Source: Alopecurus myosuroides
Taxonomy: Eukaryota; Streptophyta; Magnoliopsida; Poales; Poaceae
Length of the DNA stretch: 64,000 nt
Direction: 5' to 3'
Assembly: GCA_028641055.1 (NCBI GenBank)
Contig: CM054057.1
Location: 575,236,610 to 575,300,609, forward strand
Shown here: piece after piece, positions 1-10,847 of the stretch
How the letters are laid out: every line of letters starts with the position of its first letter
Position numbering within the stretch: the stretch's first letter is position 1
The notes under the pieces: generated by a model
What the model saw: the letters and a program-made list of their open reading frames with translations, nothing else
The model's database searches: none
What the model was told of the DNA's origin: nothing
Made by a program: the position numbers and the translations under genes

Positions 1-1224
1 CCACGTTGCCTTCAGTTTCTTCTTCTTCGTCATTCTCCTCTTGTTCTGGAGATCATCAAGGTTATAGTTGGAAAATGAAGGAGTTACGATGAACTTAAAG
101 GAACCAAGTAAAACTCGGAGAGCACCTTCGTCCGAGTTAACGGCCTCTTCTTGTTCCTCTGGACTCGCGGAGCTAGGAGAAGTGTTGATCTTCCAAAAAT
201 CATCATCAGCCTGAGATAAAGGTATCAGTACAAGGGTTATCAACTGTATCAAGTGGAAAGAGCAAAGGTAAAGACATTAAAATCGGATCTTCACCTTGGG
301 GGCTGGATTCTCGAGTGTGAAGGGCTCTAATCCGGCTATGTTCCGGATTACCTAAAGTTTTTCTGTCAGAAAAACCTTGATAGTTTTATGTGTGTCACCA
401 GCCGCAAAGCTGTTGTCAGAGTACCGGAGCGGGTCCGTGGTTTGCCCCGAATACTCGCACATTAACTTTGTGCGGATGGAATTGGGCTGAATCCGGAAAT
501 CGACCCAAATTTTCACCAGGTTGAGCCCGATGAGACCTTGGGCCGCAAGAGTAGTGATTTTGGTTAGCAAAGGTTGAATTGCCTCCCTGTCCGAGTCAGG
601 GGAAAAGGCATTAAAATTCTCAGAGATGTCAAGAAGGCCCTCTGAGTAACCCGGCAGTTTCTTTTGGCCGGGTGGGGAAGTGTCTCGGCAGTAAAAATAT
701 GAGAGCTGCCAGTGCTTGACGTGGGAGTTAAGGGTAAGAGGTGGCATCAGTGAATTCTTGCGGCGCTGGATAGAGACCCCGCCGCAAGCGAGAAGTGCCC
801 CGTCACCGCTTTCGCGACACGGTTTGCACTGGAAGAGCTCGACGAAAAGAGCCAAACTTGGCGGAGTGCACAAGTATGACTCGGAAAGAACGATAAAGTG
901 GGAGATGTTTAACACAGAATTGGGACCTATGTCAAATATGCGAAGGCCATAGTGGCTCAGAATGTCGCGGAAGAAGGGGTGACCCGGAGGACGAAAGCCC
1001 CGAGTCACGTGCTCTACAAAGCATATTACCTCATCCTTTGCTGGTGTAGGCTGGGTCTCCTTACCCGGCACCCTCCACTGGATATCCTCTTGAGGAGGAA
1101 GAACTCCTAGCTCGACCAGTTCTTCTAACTTGGCCTTGGTGACCGTAGATCGCGCCCAGTTGACGGATATGGAGTTGGTGGTCTTGGCCTTGGTTGGTGT
1201 TTTTCCCTGCTTCTTGGGAGCCAT
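1..1224 (-). pseudogene. E0 antisense Transposase_28-like gene, exons 1 to 3 (3' end off-window)
   Basis: A minus-strand gene carried by the retrotransposon; function unknown. The start is ATG at 1224-1222 (MAPKKQ), chosen because E1 (MAPKAS) and E2 (MTPKAS) start at the same place, just after a 3' splice site. Exon 1 (1224-295) holds a motif set such as GFRPPGHPFFRDIL and FQCKPCRESGDGALL that I recognise as the Pfam Transposase_28 type ('putative gypsy type transposon'). A premature TAG at 354-352 breaks it near the exon end. Inferred splice sites: donor after 295 (GTGAAG), exon 2 at 210-126, exon 3 from 45 to the window edge; exons 2 and 3 are acidic. The Pfam name does not imply a DNA transposase activity. 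Confidence 0.75.
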
Positions 1225-1233
1225 GTGGTTGAC

Positions 1234-2040
1234 CTGCAAAGCACGAGGTAGAAGGATAAAAAGAATAAGACTCGGAAACCGTGAGCTGGCCGAGTATCGG
1301 CGAGTGATATCGAGACAACATGGAAATTGCATACTATTCGGGTATCAATCTGCAGAGTAAGGTTCGAACTATCCGGGTATCAGGCATTATAATAAAAGTT
1401 ATGGGGGTCTATGCATGGAAAGAGCCTTTGAGGACGATGGATGGTTGCACAGGCACCTATTGCGAATAAAAGGAACTGAAAAGGGGAGGATTTTCCGGGT
1501 GACAGAGATAAGGGCGGAAAGTTTGAGTGGCCCGAGCCCAGATTGGAGACTCCGTTTCTAGATTTGCGGTAAAATTAACGAATGTGGGCGGTAGGAAAAC
1601 GCAATAAAGTCTATATCCCCCGTATTGGATGAGCTAGAATGAATACAAGCGATCTAATTCGGCACGACCGGGAAAATGACCGGCGGGTTGACCTAGATCT
1701 AATCTGAATAAAATCAAGAAATTGCGGAGGCTAATTAATGGGTATGGGAATCTTACTGGAGGAGATTGAAGTGAAGCTCGACGGAGGCAAATCGCGCAAG
1801 ATTGGTGCCCCTTTGCGATTCTCGACGGGCCGGTTGGGGGTTTGGCGGCGGATCTTGGTGGCGGTGCAGCGTGATTTGTGGTGGAACGTAGCCGCCGGCC
1901 AATAGGCTCTGGTGATGCGCGCGGGATTTCCGTGGTGGCGCTCTGTGAGATTGAGCACGGAGGAAGAAAGGAAGAGGAATGGGGGGAAGTGAGCCGTTGG
2001 GGTTAGGGTTACCCCTACGAGTATATTTATAATGGTTCAT
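1234..2040 (-). promoter_or_regulatory. E0 antisense-gene promoter and 5'UTR intron
   Basis: Reading the minus strand, a TATA box (TATAAATA, complement of 2024-2031) is followed by a CT-rich 5' leader. A likely 5'UTR intron runs from a GTAAGA donor at 1756 to a TTTGCAG acceptor ending at 1234, ten bases before the ATG. The same order is seen upstream of the E2 antisense gene and, interrupted by a Helitron, of the E1 copy. The intron itself shows no other feature. This part is inferred from splice consensus and comparison between copies. Confidence 0.55.
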
Positions 2041-2419
2041 GTGGATAAGTTTGGTTCCACGAGCGGGAGCCGGGGATTACGGAGTAACGGCTATCTGTTT
2101 GAATTTTGCGAAATATGCTTTAAGTGTTGAACGTGATATCTGGGCAGAAATAAGAAGGAGGTGATCTTCATAAATATCAAGATCAATTATCGAGTAAAGT
2201 GCAGGATCTTGAAACTTTTATCAGGGCTTAGACCCGGAAAGCTAAGTTGGGTATTTGGAGAGGAGCCGGGTTACCACATGGCCACCGTGGAGTTGAGCCT
2301 AGCTATTTATCAAAGCATCTTAACCCGGCCTCCCTATACTTGTGAGTTTGGTATTTTTGCAGGGAATAGCGAGCGCTTCAAGGAAGAATTCGTGAAGCCC
2401 AAGCTATTCTGGGGACTAC
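2041..2419 (+). other. E0 region between antisense promoter and 3' LTR, with polypurine tract
   Basis: No ORF of note. The last bases before the LTR (about 2407-2419, TTCTGGGGACTAC) are conserved before the 3' LTRs of E1 and E2 and are the best candidate for the polypurine tract that primes plus-strand DNA synthesis. The purine run is short (GGGGA). Upstream sequence also matches E1 and E2 (for example CTAGCTATTTATCAAAGCAT versus similar stretches near 26670 and 53395). Confidence 0.5.
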
Positions 2420-2893
2420 TGATGGAGGGATAATAACCCGGTAGGCCAACTCCAAGGTATAACCCGGCCCAAAGGACGCTCGCAAGATCCGGCTAAGGAT
2501 AAAGAAACTTCTGGAAGACCCAAGTTTGTAGGCCTCGTAACCCGGATTGTGGGTTACGGTAAAGGAAAGTTAGAGTTTGTATGCGGTGTCCGGGTAGGAT
2601 TCAGGGTGCGCCTTGGATAATAAGCCAGGGGGTACGGGTGCTTTATAAACCGACCCTAGGTCTAGTTGAGGGAGATCTAAGAACCCTAGTAGTACCGCTT
2701 GATATCGGGCATCCAGTGTATACAAGAGATGGAGTTAATATATTGAGATCGGAGACTCGGCGACTTGATTGCCGGCTACCAGATCGAGTTTCATCATGTT
2801 TTCCTCTGAGCTAAACCCTCTCCCAAACGCATGTGTCGTCTTGCCCCAAGATCAGTTACCCCCGGTAACGTCTGCCGTGATTATCCCACGACA
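2420..2893 (+). repeat. 3' LTR of E0 (474 bp)
   Basis: Starts TGATGGAGGGATAATAACCC and ends TTATCCCACGACA, so it has TG...CA termini. It contains a TATA-like CTTTATAAACC near 2640 (promoter of the U3 region). It matches the E4 LTR closely, including GGTACGGGTGCTTTATAAACC and CTTGCCCCA(A/C)GATCAG, and is more distant from the E1/E2 LTRs. Confidence 0.85.
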
Positions 2894-3458
2894 AAAACCA
2901 CGGCTGCGAGTCCCGTGCATCAGAGCTGCTGGAGCATGGGTGGAGGAGTTACCATCAGTAGTTTGGGGAATTAACACTACACCTAACAGATCTACTCAGA
3001 TGACCCCGTTTTTCATGGTTTATGGTGCAGAGGCAGTGTTGCCGAGTGACATTATTCATGACTCACCCCGAGTGTCGGCTTATGTTGAGGTGGAGAATGA
3101 CAAGACCGGGCAGGATGCCGTGGATATGCTAGAAGAACACAGGGAGCAAGCCTTGGAGAGATCAGCCATATATCAGCATGATTTGAGGAGGTACCATAAT
3201 CGGCGAGTCAAAACCCGGGTCTTCCAGGAAGGGGACCTGGTATTGCGCTTGGTACAATCAAAGGAAGGAAAGCACAAGTTATCTCCACCATGGGAAGGAC
3301 CGTTCATCATAAGCCGGAACCTGCACAACGGGTCATATTACTTAGTAGATGCAAGGGAAGAGTCGGATACTGTTAATGACACCGCCCACACCATTTCATC
3401 TATGCGAGAAAGGGAAAGACCATGGAACGTGGCTCAGCTACGTCCCTACTACACCTAG
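2894..3458 (+). pseudogene. E1 pol: integrase C-terminal part
   Basis: Open frame to the TAG at 3456-3458. It starts abruptly at the E0 LTR end in a sequence that in E2 (47532 onward) follows the catalytic glutamate region of integrase. It contains the conserved end of the catalytic core (VVWGINTTPNRSTQMTPFFM), a coupling helix, and a C-terminal DNA-binding region ending in RPWNVAQLRPYYT. There is no chromodomain, as expected for the Tat lineage. This segment is intact where the E2 copy has a TA-dinucleotide frameshift. No start codon belongs to it; it is a fragment. Confidence 0.85.
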
Positions 3459-4609
3459 CATAGGTTAGGTTTACAAGTGAATTACACGATGTAACAGGCA
3501 GCAGGTTTCAGACGCACTCTTTTCCTATCCAGGGTACCTAAGGGGACTGGAGGGTTTTTAATGAGGCAGCTTGCTGACCTAACTTTTCTCATATCAATAA
3601 AGAGATGGTTAAACTATGATATTGCCTCTTTCTTATTTATTTCTGTTAAGTTTTTGTCTTTCTATTTTTTACCTTATGTTTTCTACTTTATCAGGTAAGT
3701 ATTATTTGTTTGCTTATAGTACATTAGTTTTGTATTTTTTCCTAAAATTGTATATATAGGTCTTGGGGGCTGATTGTTTGAATAGCACAGTTACAAACTC
3801 AAAGACCCGGCCATGATGCCATTAAGTTATAAGGACCGATTACTTGCAATAAGTACGGTTACAATCTTATAACCGTACAATAGAGACAAATCTTCTTGAT
3901 TTCTCTTGTTTAAGCTTGATGTGACTCGCAAAAATGTGGCATGCTTTGCTAACGTGTAATCACAATCAGTCATGATGCCCAATGGGACTTGCCTGACCCT
4001 GTTTTTATAAAGTTATAGCAGCATTGAATATCCACGCGAAAGCCGGCTTACAACAAAGAGGATCAAAAGGGTCATCTAAACCACAAGTTGTTCAGTGTAC
4101 AAGGTTAACAGCCAGAAACTCACAATATATTAAGCATAATTTCAAAACTACGTGAGCAACTCTATGTTTTGGGCCTTAGTAAAAATAATTTGCTTTTTTG
4201 AAAACTACAAATCCCTAGAATCGGAAATTCGAGCCTTGGGGACTTGGGAATTCGAGAAAAGCAACAAATTGTTTAGCTATTAAGCTTAAAAACCCAAAAA
4301 TCCGAGTCTTGGGGACTTAAGAAATAAAAGTCCACTTGGTCAAAAATCCCGAGACCCGGAAACGGAGTCTCATAGAAGGAAAAAGAGCGAAAATCAGAAA
4401 AGCAGCAAAAAGTTCAAGACTAGGAATAAACACATCAAGGCGAGGGGCCAGAAGGGCCACCATAGCTATTAAAGTTTAAACGTATTACAAACCAGGGAAA
4501 TAGTATCGAAAAGTGCACAGGCGCACTATTAAAAGAATAATTGTATCAGGCATATTACATAATGCCTATTGGCCGAAAAAAGCGTTTGGGGCAAAAAACA
4601 AATAAAACC
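3459..4609 (+). other. E1 spacer between pol stop and antisense-gene stop
   Basis: Non-coding spacer of about 1.15 kb, aligned by eye with 48099-49238 (E2) and 62485-63537 (E4). It starts with a block shared by all three (CAGCAGGTTTCAGACGC, then TACCTAAGGGGACTGG). An AATAAA signal at 3596-3601 could end the gag-pol transcript. Recurrent TTGGGGACTT motifs occur near 4231 and 4310. An inverted repeat, AGTGC/GCACT at 4512-4527, lies just beyond the end of the antisense gene. Confidence 0.6.
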
Positions 4610-4919
4610 TCACTCGACATCCATGGCCGAGTCATCATCAGTGTTCTTGGCGGCCGGGTCTTCAACATGCTCCTCGGTGGTTTTCCCTGCCTCCATGTCC
4701 GGGTTAGACGCAGTGTCGGCGCGAGCTGGAGGAGGAACAGCGGGAGTAGATGTAGATGGCGCATTTTCGGCCTCAGCCTTCCTCTTGGCAGCTTCCTCCT
4801 TCCACTGTGCCAGCATGTCGAAGGGCTTGGGGAGTTCAGATTGAATCGGCTTGTCATTAGCATCATAGGGCGGAGTAATCTTGCTCACATCCAGACTGTC
4901 GGCTATAAAGCCTGCTGAG
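4610..4919 (-). pseudogene. E1 antisense gene, 3' part of last exon
   Basis: This is the C-terminal part of the minus-strand gene that starts at 22703. The exon is cut by the chromovirus; its other half ends at 19784. The frame is open to the stop at 4612-4610. The encoded tail is Ala/Pro/Ser-rich and charged (LPKPFDMLAQWKEEAAKRKA, then a proline-rich stretch and an acidic end), matching the E2 tail (49239 region) and the E4 tail (63538 region). The five bases CTGAG at 4915-4919 are repeated at the far side of the insertion. Confidence 0.8.
4915..4919. repeat. Target site duplication CTGAG (left copy)
   Basis: CTGAG directly precedes the TG of the chromovirus 5' LTR and recurs at 19779-19783 directly after the CA of the 3' LTR. 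Joining the flanks restores GCTGAGTGACGCAC, which matches GCCGAGTGACGCAC at 49564-49577 in the uninterrupted E2 copy. Confidence 0.95.
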
Positions 4920-7900
4920 TGTAACATCCCAAGTATGAAAACAACCCCTAGAATGTTTGCTTTCTGTTAAAATTTATGTTTGCATCATGACATCATAATC
5001 ATTGCATTTGTTTTGGCATTTGTTTTCCATTTGTTTTCATCAGTTTTCCCTTGATTTCCCATTTGAAATTCAAACAATATTCAAATATTTGTTTCATACT
5101 TGTGCTGTCACAATTTTTTTCAAATGAAAATTTCAAATCAAAACATTATTTTTTTTCCAATAACTTGGAAGTTCAAACCCTTTAAATTGCTTCTTTTCCA
5201 TATTTCAATTAATATCAAAAGTGCTCAAATTCAATTAAAATACAAACAGCAACTAATTTGAAATATTTGAAAAATAAAGTTTGCAAATTTGTGTTGTTAC
5301 AATTTCCAAATGAAATTTTCAAATCAAAGCCATTAATTGTTTCCATTAAAGTTGTAAGTTCAACCTATTGATTGTTTCTTTGCAATAATTCATATAATAA
5401 CAAAAATTGCTCAATTTCATTTAAATTACAAACAGAAACATAATTTAAAATTTTGGAAAACCAAAGTTTGCACAATGATGTTTCTATAATAACTAACCTA
5501 TAAAAGTTATTACCCTAAATTTTCTAACCCTAAAAACCATGCCTTTTCTTCCTATTCTTTTTTTCTGCAAAAAAAAAAAGAAACAGAATCAAAAAACAAA
5601 AAAAAAGTAACGCAGAGAGGGAGAGGGCAGGCAGTGGGCTGAGCCCAGCCCACCAGCCCGCGGCCTGGTACCCCCTCGTCCCTCTCCTCTGTACGGCACG
5701 CCATCGGCGTAGCACACGTCGACAGCAGAGGGGAGGAACGGCCACGAGCAACTCACCCTTCCCCTTATATCCATGCCGTGCCTCACCTGCTGCCCTAAAC
5801 CCTTCTCCCTCCACCTCTCTCCCTCTCCGCCGCCGATTTCTTCCTCTCCCTCTGCCCTGCTCCTCTCTCTCCCTCTGAACCAACCACCGAGCACCACCGC
5901 AACTCCCACCGACGATCACCGCCACCATGATCGCCACCCAGCCTGACTAGCTATGAGAATCATCTCCCCGTGGTCTCCTCTACCTCCTCGACATCATAAG
6001 ATGGACCGGGAGCAACGGAGTCGCCGCCGCTGTCCTCATCTCCGTCGCCGGTCGCCACTGTTCTCTCCTCCTCGTCGCTGCTTCCGCTCGACGAGCCCGA
6101 GGTGATCACCTCCCCTTTCCCTCTCTCTTTTCCCTCCTCCAGCATGCTCCCCTTGTACGCAGCAGCAGCAGCACGCACACGGCCACCGCACGCATCCACG
6201 ATCAGCGCAGCTAGCCGCCGGGGATCACTGCCTCCTCCTCTGTCGAGTTCGTTAACTGAATTTTTTTCAGTTCAGTTAACCCCGCCATCTGAACCTCAAC
6301 CCCCCCGCGCGTCGCTTTCTGTCACGAAACAATCGCTCACCGCAGTGGCAACATCACACGCGCACGCACACGAGGTCTGGGGTTCGAATCCCAGCCTCGC
6401 GGGATTAATCCCACCTTTTTGCACAGCGAGCGCTGACAGGTGGGCCTCCCTGTCAGCGGCTCTGCTGCCACGCGCGCACACGCACGCCACCGTGGCCCAT
6501 GGGCCCCCCTCGTCAGTGGCCCAGGCTAGGCCACTGCGAGGTGTAACTCGTTTCTGGCCTTTTTCTTTTAATTTAAGTCCATTTTATTTACAGATTAATC
6601 CCTAAATTTCAAACCTTTATAAAAATTGCATAACACATCCAAATAATACAAATAGAATATGTAATCTGAACTAAATTTAATTCTCTACCTTTTTAAATCA
6701 TTTGTTTTCTGTTTTGAACATTTCAAATTGTTTCAAAATTCAAATTCAAACAACTCATTATAAATTTGGTTAAATTCATAACTAATTTAAACTTATTTCA
6801 AATGTCACATATAAAACATGTTTTCCATGCTAAATTAAACCACCTTTCCAAATATAAACTTTGTTTCATGTTTTAAATAATTAGAATTGGTTAAATAATT
6901 TTAAACCTTGTTTAAATCATTTAAAATTGCTAAATTCATAACTTGTTCAAATTAAATTCTTTTTGAACATATAAAATATGTTTTCAAACCAGAAAAGTAT
7001 AATATTTTCAAATATGAATTTTATTTAATGTTTTGAACAAATAAAAATTCAAATAAATTCATACTTGAATTAAATTCATTTAAATCTTGTTCAAACTTGT
7101 TTAATTCATAATTAATTCATTCAAATTCCTTTTTCAACAAATGAAACATGTTTTCCACCTAAAATTTTGTGTTCTTTCCAAATATGAATTTTGTCATCTA
7201 TTTTGAATAATTAAAATTGGTGAAAACAAAAAATGCTTGTGTAACTCCTTTAAGAAGCAAATTTTCATAACTTAATAAATAAAATTCCCAACTTGGTAAA
7301 CTTCATTTTAAATTGAATCTATTGTTGTTTTCCCATTGTTTTCCTCATCCATGCATCATGCTAATCCACTTTCACATGATGGTTAGTTGTAGAACAACTA
7401 TTTCAACCTTAATTCATGAGCTTTCCATATGCAATCCAAATTGCATGTGGGTCCATTTAATTATGTTATGTTACCATGTCAATTAGCTTACCTTTGGTGC
7501 ATCAATTAAATTGTCATGCATCATCCCATGATTGTGCATTATGCCATGTTATTGATTGGTTGTCTCTCTGCGTTGTTTGTTTGCTTCTTCCCGAATAGAC
7601 GACGACGTTGAGACAGACGAGGTTTACGACACTACTTCTGAGGAGTTAGCTTAGTACCAGGCTGCTGAGTTTGCAGGCAAGTATTCACTCACATGAACCA
7701 TTGTGTCCTTTCCACATTGGATACCGATATTTTCCGTTGTCTATTCTGCTAGCCTTAAGATTCGATGCTTGTGTTCCGATCCTATCACATGTTGTCCTGT
7801 ATACCTGATATAGCCTCACCTCCACACCTAAAACCCCGTTGCTTGTTGCCCGTGTCTTACTAGCATGCTTAGGGTTGTTTATGCTCGAGTCTGCTGTCCG

Positions 7901-9282
7901 TTATTTCTGTTACCATATTTATTATGTTCTCGGGCTCGATGTTTAAACAATCAACCTGTTAATGTTTGAGGTAATGCTAATTTGATGATAAGGCACCGGC
8001 AGGAGGCCCGGCGTGGTTTTGAGGCCTGCTAGTGTCGACCCTAACTAGGAAAAGGGTCTTGTCTACTGATCCATGATGAGCGCACTATCCGCATGTGGGA
8101 AGCGTGTATGGGCGCCTCCCTCAGTTTGATTCGATTCGCATCTCGTCCAAATCGCCTCATTTAGTTTGGGTTTTCCATTTGCCGCACGCATATGCAGGTA
8201 CGAACCCGAGGCCAGGGTGGAACTTTTGTAGTCGGCATTTAGGGAGACACGTTCTTAGAGTGCTATGAGGGTCCCCTTTTCTTCGTGGGGCTTGATTAGC
8301 CGTGCGCTCAATTGCACGGGTTCTTTGGGCTTGATGCGAAGAAGAGTTGAGTTGTGTTGAGTGCCCCGCTTGGTGGAAGGGCCATTCCGTCTGGCGGGTT
8401 ATTCTTACGTGTACGGCCAAATTGGTGCACCCCTGCAGGGATAAATCTTCTCGAGAAGCCGTGTTTTCCGCTGTTATGGTTGACTTGGTGAAAGTACTGG
8501 CTAACAAGTACTCAGAACAACTTACACCTAACTAATGATAACTTGACTAGTAATAGTCCTATTGACACAATAACTTGAATCATCATTAATCCAACCGTGT
8601 AAGTTATCCTCGGATTGCTTCTTTGGATAAGGGGCGAGATCCAGGATGGGTTTGTTTGAGGTTAGTGGTAGTTGGTTAGGATACGCTATCTTATCCCCTT
8701 CTTTTAGCCGGAAGTTGTAGCGTGTTTCTGTAGTTGGTTAGAGCAGCCTGCTGCCGCACTTTTGTATCACCTATACTTCCGTTGAACCCAAAGCATCTGT
8801 ACCTGGTGTTGCCGGGTACGCTATGGTATCTTGTGAGTCTTGCTTGCCAGTACGTTTATGTACTGACCCCTTTGGGGCTGTGGTTTCCGCAGACTACGTT
8901 TCCGAGGATCCCCATGGTGGCTACTACGTGGAGTATGATGAATTGTTGGGACATGTGTCCTCTGGATGATTGTATTTGCTATCTCTGCTCTAGTGAGAGC
9001 TATTTGCAACTTATTTCAATCTTTTGTGTCTTAGAGATATGTTGTGATATCAGTTGTTCTAATGCCGTTGACGTACCATGTGTGTATGTTATGAAGTACG
9101 TCAACGGAAGTGTCCTGATTTCTATGGGATGGTTTACGCAGACGATGGATAGTAGAGAATGGTTGTCACACGTTTACGTGTTGGCCTGCTCATATTGAGA
9201 TGCGGGTGCCGGTATGCCCCGTAAGCCATTTGTTCTACTGTTCAGCGGACTGTGAGCATCCTCTAGAAGTCCGGGTGTGACA
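4920..9282 (+). repeat. 5' LTR of chromovirus (4363 bp)
   Basis: Begins TGTAACATCCCAAG and ends GTCCGGGTGTGACA. It has an AT-rich first part, a GC-rich block at about 5620-6540, a second AT-rich block at 6550-7350, then a more balanced end. Relative to the 3' LTR it lacks about 140 bp near 8938 and carries an extra ~13 bp near 8000 (GGCAGGAGGCCCGGCG against GGCG). The many small ORFs in the GC-rich block are not supported as genes. Confidence 0.92.
6375..6398 (+). other. tRNA T-arm-like / pol III B-box-like sequence in LTR
   Basis: CTGGGGTTCGAATCCCAG forms a perfect T-arm-type stem-loop and contains the B-box core GGTTCGAATCC. The same sequence is in the 3' LTR at about 16738-16761. I see no convincing A box or acceptor stem upstream, so this is not a tRNA gene; it may be a relic of a tRNA or SINE caught in the LTR. 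Confidence 0.5.
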
Positions 9283-9284
9283 AA

Positions 9285-9297
9285 TGGTATCAGAGCC
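9285..9297 (+). other. Primer binding site, initiator Met-tRNA type
   Basis: TGGTATCAGAGCC lies two bases after the 5' LTR. It complements the 3' end of plant initiator Met-tRNA and is the usual primer site for chromoviruses. The leader from here to 9822 holds no recognised gene. Confidence 0.9.
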
Positions 9298-9822
9298 TGT
9301 CTGCCTGTAGGATCCCTTTTACTGGTCGCAGTTGAGTCTAGAAACTATTTTGTAGCTATATAGGAAAAATGAAAAGTGAGAGTAGGAATTTTGTTCTTTT
9401 ATTTCTTTCCCCACCCACCCTCCCTTTTCTGGTAAGGAAGTGCAACGTTGTTTTCTCTTCTCATCTAAACTTTCAAGTTAGGATTTCACGTATCCTGGTT
9501 TCTCTAGGATAGTTATATCTACTAGACCATAGGAATGGAGGTGGTTGTGACATGATTTATCATGTTGCCTACTCATGATTGAGAACGGAGGCGTGTAAGC
9601 CCCGGAAGCAGATCCTCTATTCCTTAAGCAGTAGATATTTATCCTCTAGAAGCCCGGATTGGGTTTTCCGTAGTACCTTAGGAGTTTTGGTCTCGTGTTT
9701 CCCCTATGTTGCTTCGATATCCTGTTCTTCTCAACATCCTTTCGTTCGTTGAAACCTTGTTGTTGCTTTCCACTTCAGTTCTTCTACCGGCGTCTAATAA
9801 AAACTTCCCCGATCATCTGCAG

Positions 9823-10578
9823 ATGGATCTCAGGTTCTACCCGCAGGTGGTTCGTATGACTCGTTGCGAGAGCACTGCCGGTTATCCGGAGATGCTGAGA
9901 GACATGGTCACTTTTCTGGGGTTCCGTTGGGCACCAGAGTACCAGGTCTACGAGCAGCAGCGAGAGTTTGACCAGACCTACTACCAGGCTATCGTCTACA
10001 TTCTGTCAGATGATGGCATGAGCGTAGTCCACCGCTACGAGGCAGTAGGTTCCACAGTGGATATGGCTGTGCAGCAGGCAGCTTATGTGAGTCTCACCGT
10101 CCTTCGTGCTGACTACTGGGGATTTGACGATTCTATCTATCGCCACATTCCCCGTGGTTACATCACTTCGGAGGGAGCTCATTTCACTCTCTACGACAAG
10201 TTGGATGTCTACGAGCATGATAACTCCAGGCTGCACACCACCGCTCAGTTTGTGAGGCACAGTGACGCAGTTGCCAGCACACTATCTCAGGAGTTGGCTT
10301 CAGTCAGAGAGCAGCTCTACCTTGCTTTGACTCGTCTGGCGACTTACACCACAGACTTTGTTGGAGACGAGCGTTTTGCACGTTTCGATCAGCCAGTTGG
10401 TCGTCGTCTGCCAGATGCTGGAGGTTACGAGCCGATCAGAGGTCCACTCCTCAACCTTGGTGCTGGTTACCCTGGGATTCCACCCTTTGGATCACAGGGA
10501 GTCGACGCTATGTACTTCACAACACCTAGAGTCGCTCTCAGACCACGTCAGATCTACGTGGATTGTCGTTCTACCTAG
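9823..10578 (+). CDS. Extra ORF before gag in the chromovirus; dsRBD-like
   Basis: An intact ORF of unknown function between the primer site and gag, 252 codons from the ATG at 9823; the frame is open upstream to another ATG at 9706. I prefer 9823 because the upstream part is low-complexity and CTGCAG just before it could be a 3' splice site. Residues about 15-85 fit a degenerate double-stranded RNA-binding-domain pattern: P-x-Y (APEYQVYEQQ), a YQAIVYIL strand, then GSTVDMAVQQAAYVSLTVL, matching the G-x-(S/T)-x3-A-x3-AA helix. A helical stretch follows (LSQELASVREQLYLALTRL), then a Pro/Gly-rich end. It is not part of canonical gag-pol. The domain call is by eye only. Confidence 0.6.
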   Translation: MDLRFYPQVVRMTRCESTAGYPEMLRDMVTFLGFRWAPEYQVYEQQREFDQTYYQAIVYILSDDGMSVVHRYEAVGSTVDMAVQQAAYVSLTVLRADYWGFDDSIYRHIPRGYITSEGAHFTLYDKLDVYEHDNSRLHTTAQFVRHSDAVASTLSQELASVREQLYLALTRLATYTTDFVGDERFARFDQPVGRRLPDAGGYEPIRGPLLNLGAGYPGIPPFGSQGVDAMYFTTPRVALRPRQIYVDCRST

Positions 10579-10847
10579 TTTCGTGGGCGTGCTCCTCACC
10601 GTACCTCTTGTCGTACTCCTAGTTGCCGTCCTGCGTGATGAGCATGGGAGTACCGATGTATCCATTCTTAGCTATGTTTAGTTATCCTTTGGCATTCGAA
10701 CCATTTATGGTGTGTTGGATATTCTGATGTATTTGAACATGTGATGATGTACCTGTTGGTTATCTATTCATGCGTCGGAATAATCTCTCTTTTGGTTTCC
10801 AAGTCTATCCTTTTCTATTGTTGTGCTAAAATGCATTTCCATTCAGG

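Larger units (their letters stand above)
1..2893 (+). mobile_element. T-family Tat-lineage Ty3/gypsy copy E0, 3' portion
   Basis: This is the 3' end of a gypsy retrotransposon whose 5' part lies left of the window. Visible parts, in order, are the antisense gene (minus strand), its promoter, a purine-rich tract and a 3' LTR at 2420-2893. The layout matches E1 and E2 part for part. The LTR ends in CA and the next base belongs to the integrase of E1, so E0 most likely inserted into E1; its target duplication would be AAAAC, but the left side is off-window. The LTR sequence groups with that of E4 rather than E1/E2, judged by shared variants read by eye. Confidence 0.8.

Noticed and set aside
352..1332. 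A host gene encoding the 326-codon minus-strand ORF
   Set aside because: The same sequence recurs at 22 kb and 52 kb in the same place within related retrotransposons; it is element cargo. The first 36 codons precede the supported ATG.
1..2893. Reading 'Transposase_28' as evidence for a DNA transposon
   Set aside because: The Pfam label covers gypsy-associated plant proteins; no DDE transposase motif or terminal inverted repeat is seen.
5530..6605. Several ORFs of 80-167 codons in the GC-rich part of the chromovirus LTR (and the 16 kb copy)
   Set aside because: Low-complexity, overlapping frames on both strands with no domain; both LTRs show them only because they are duplicates.
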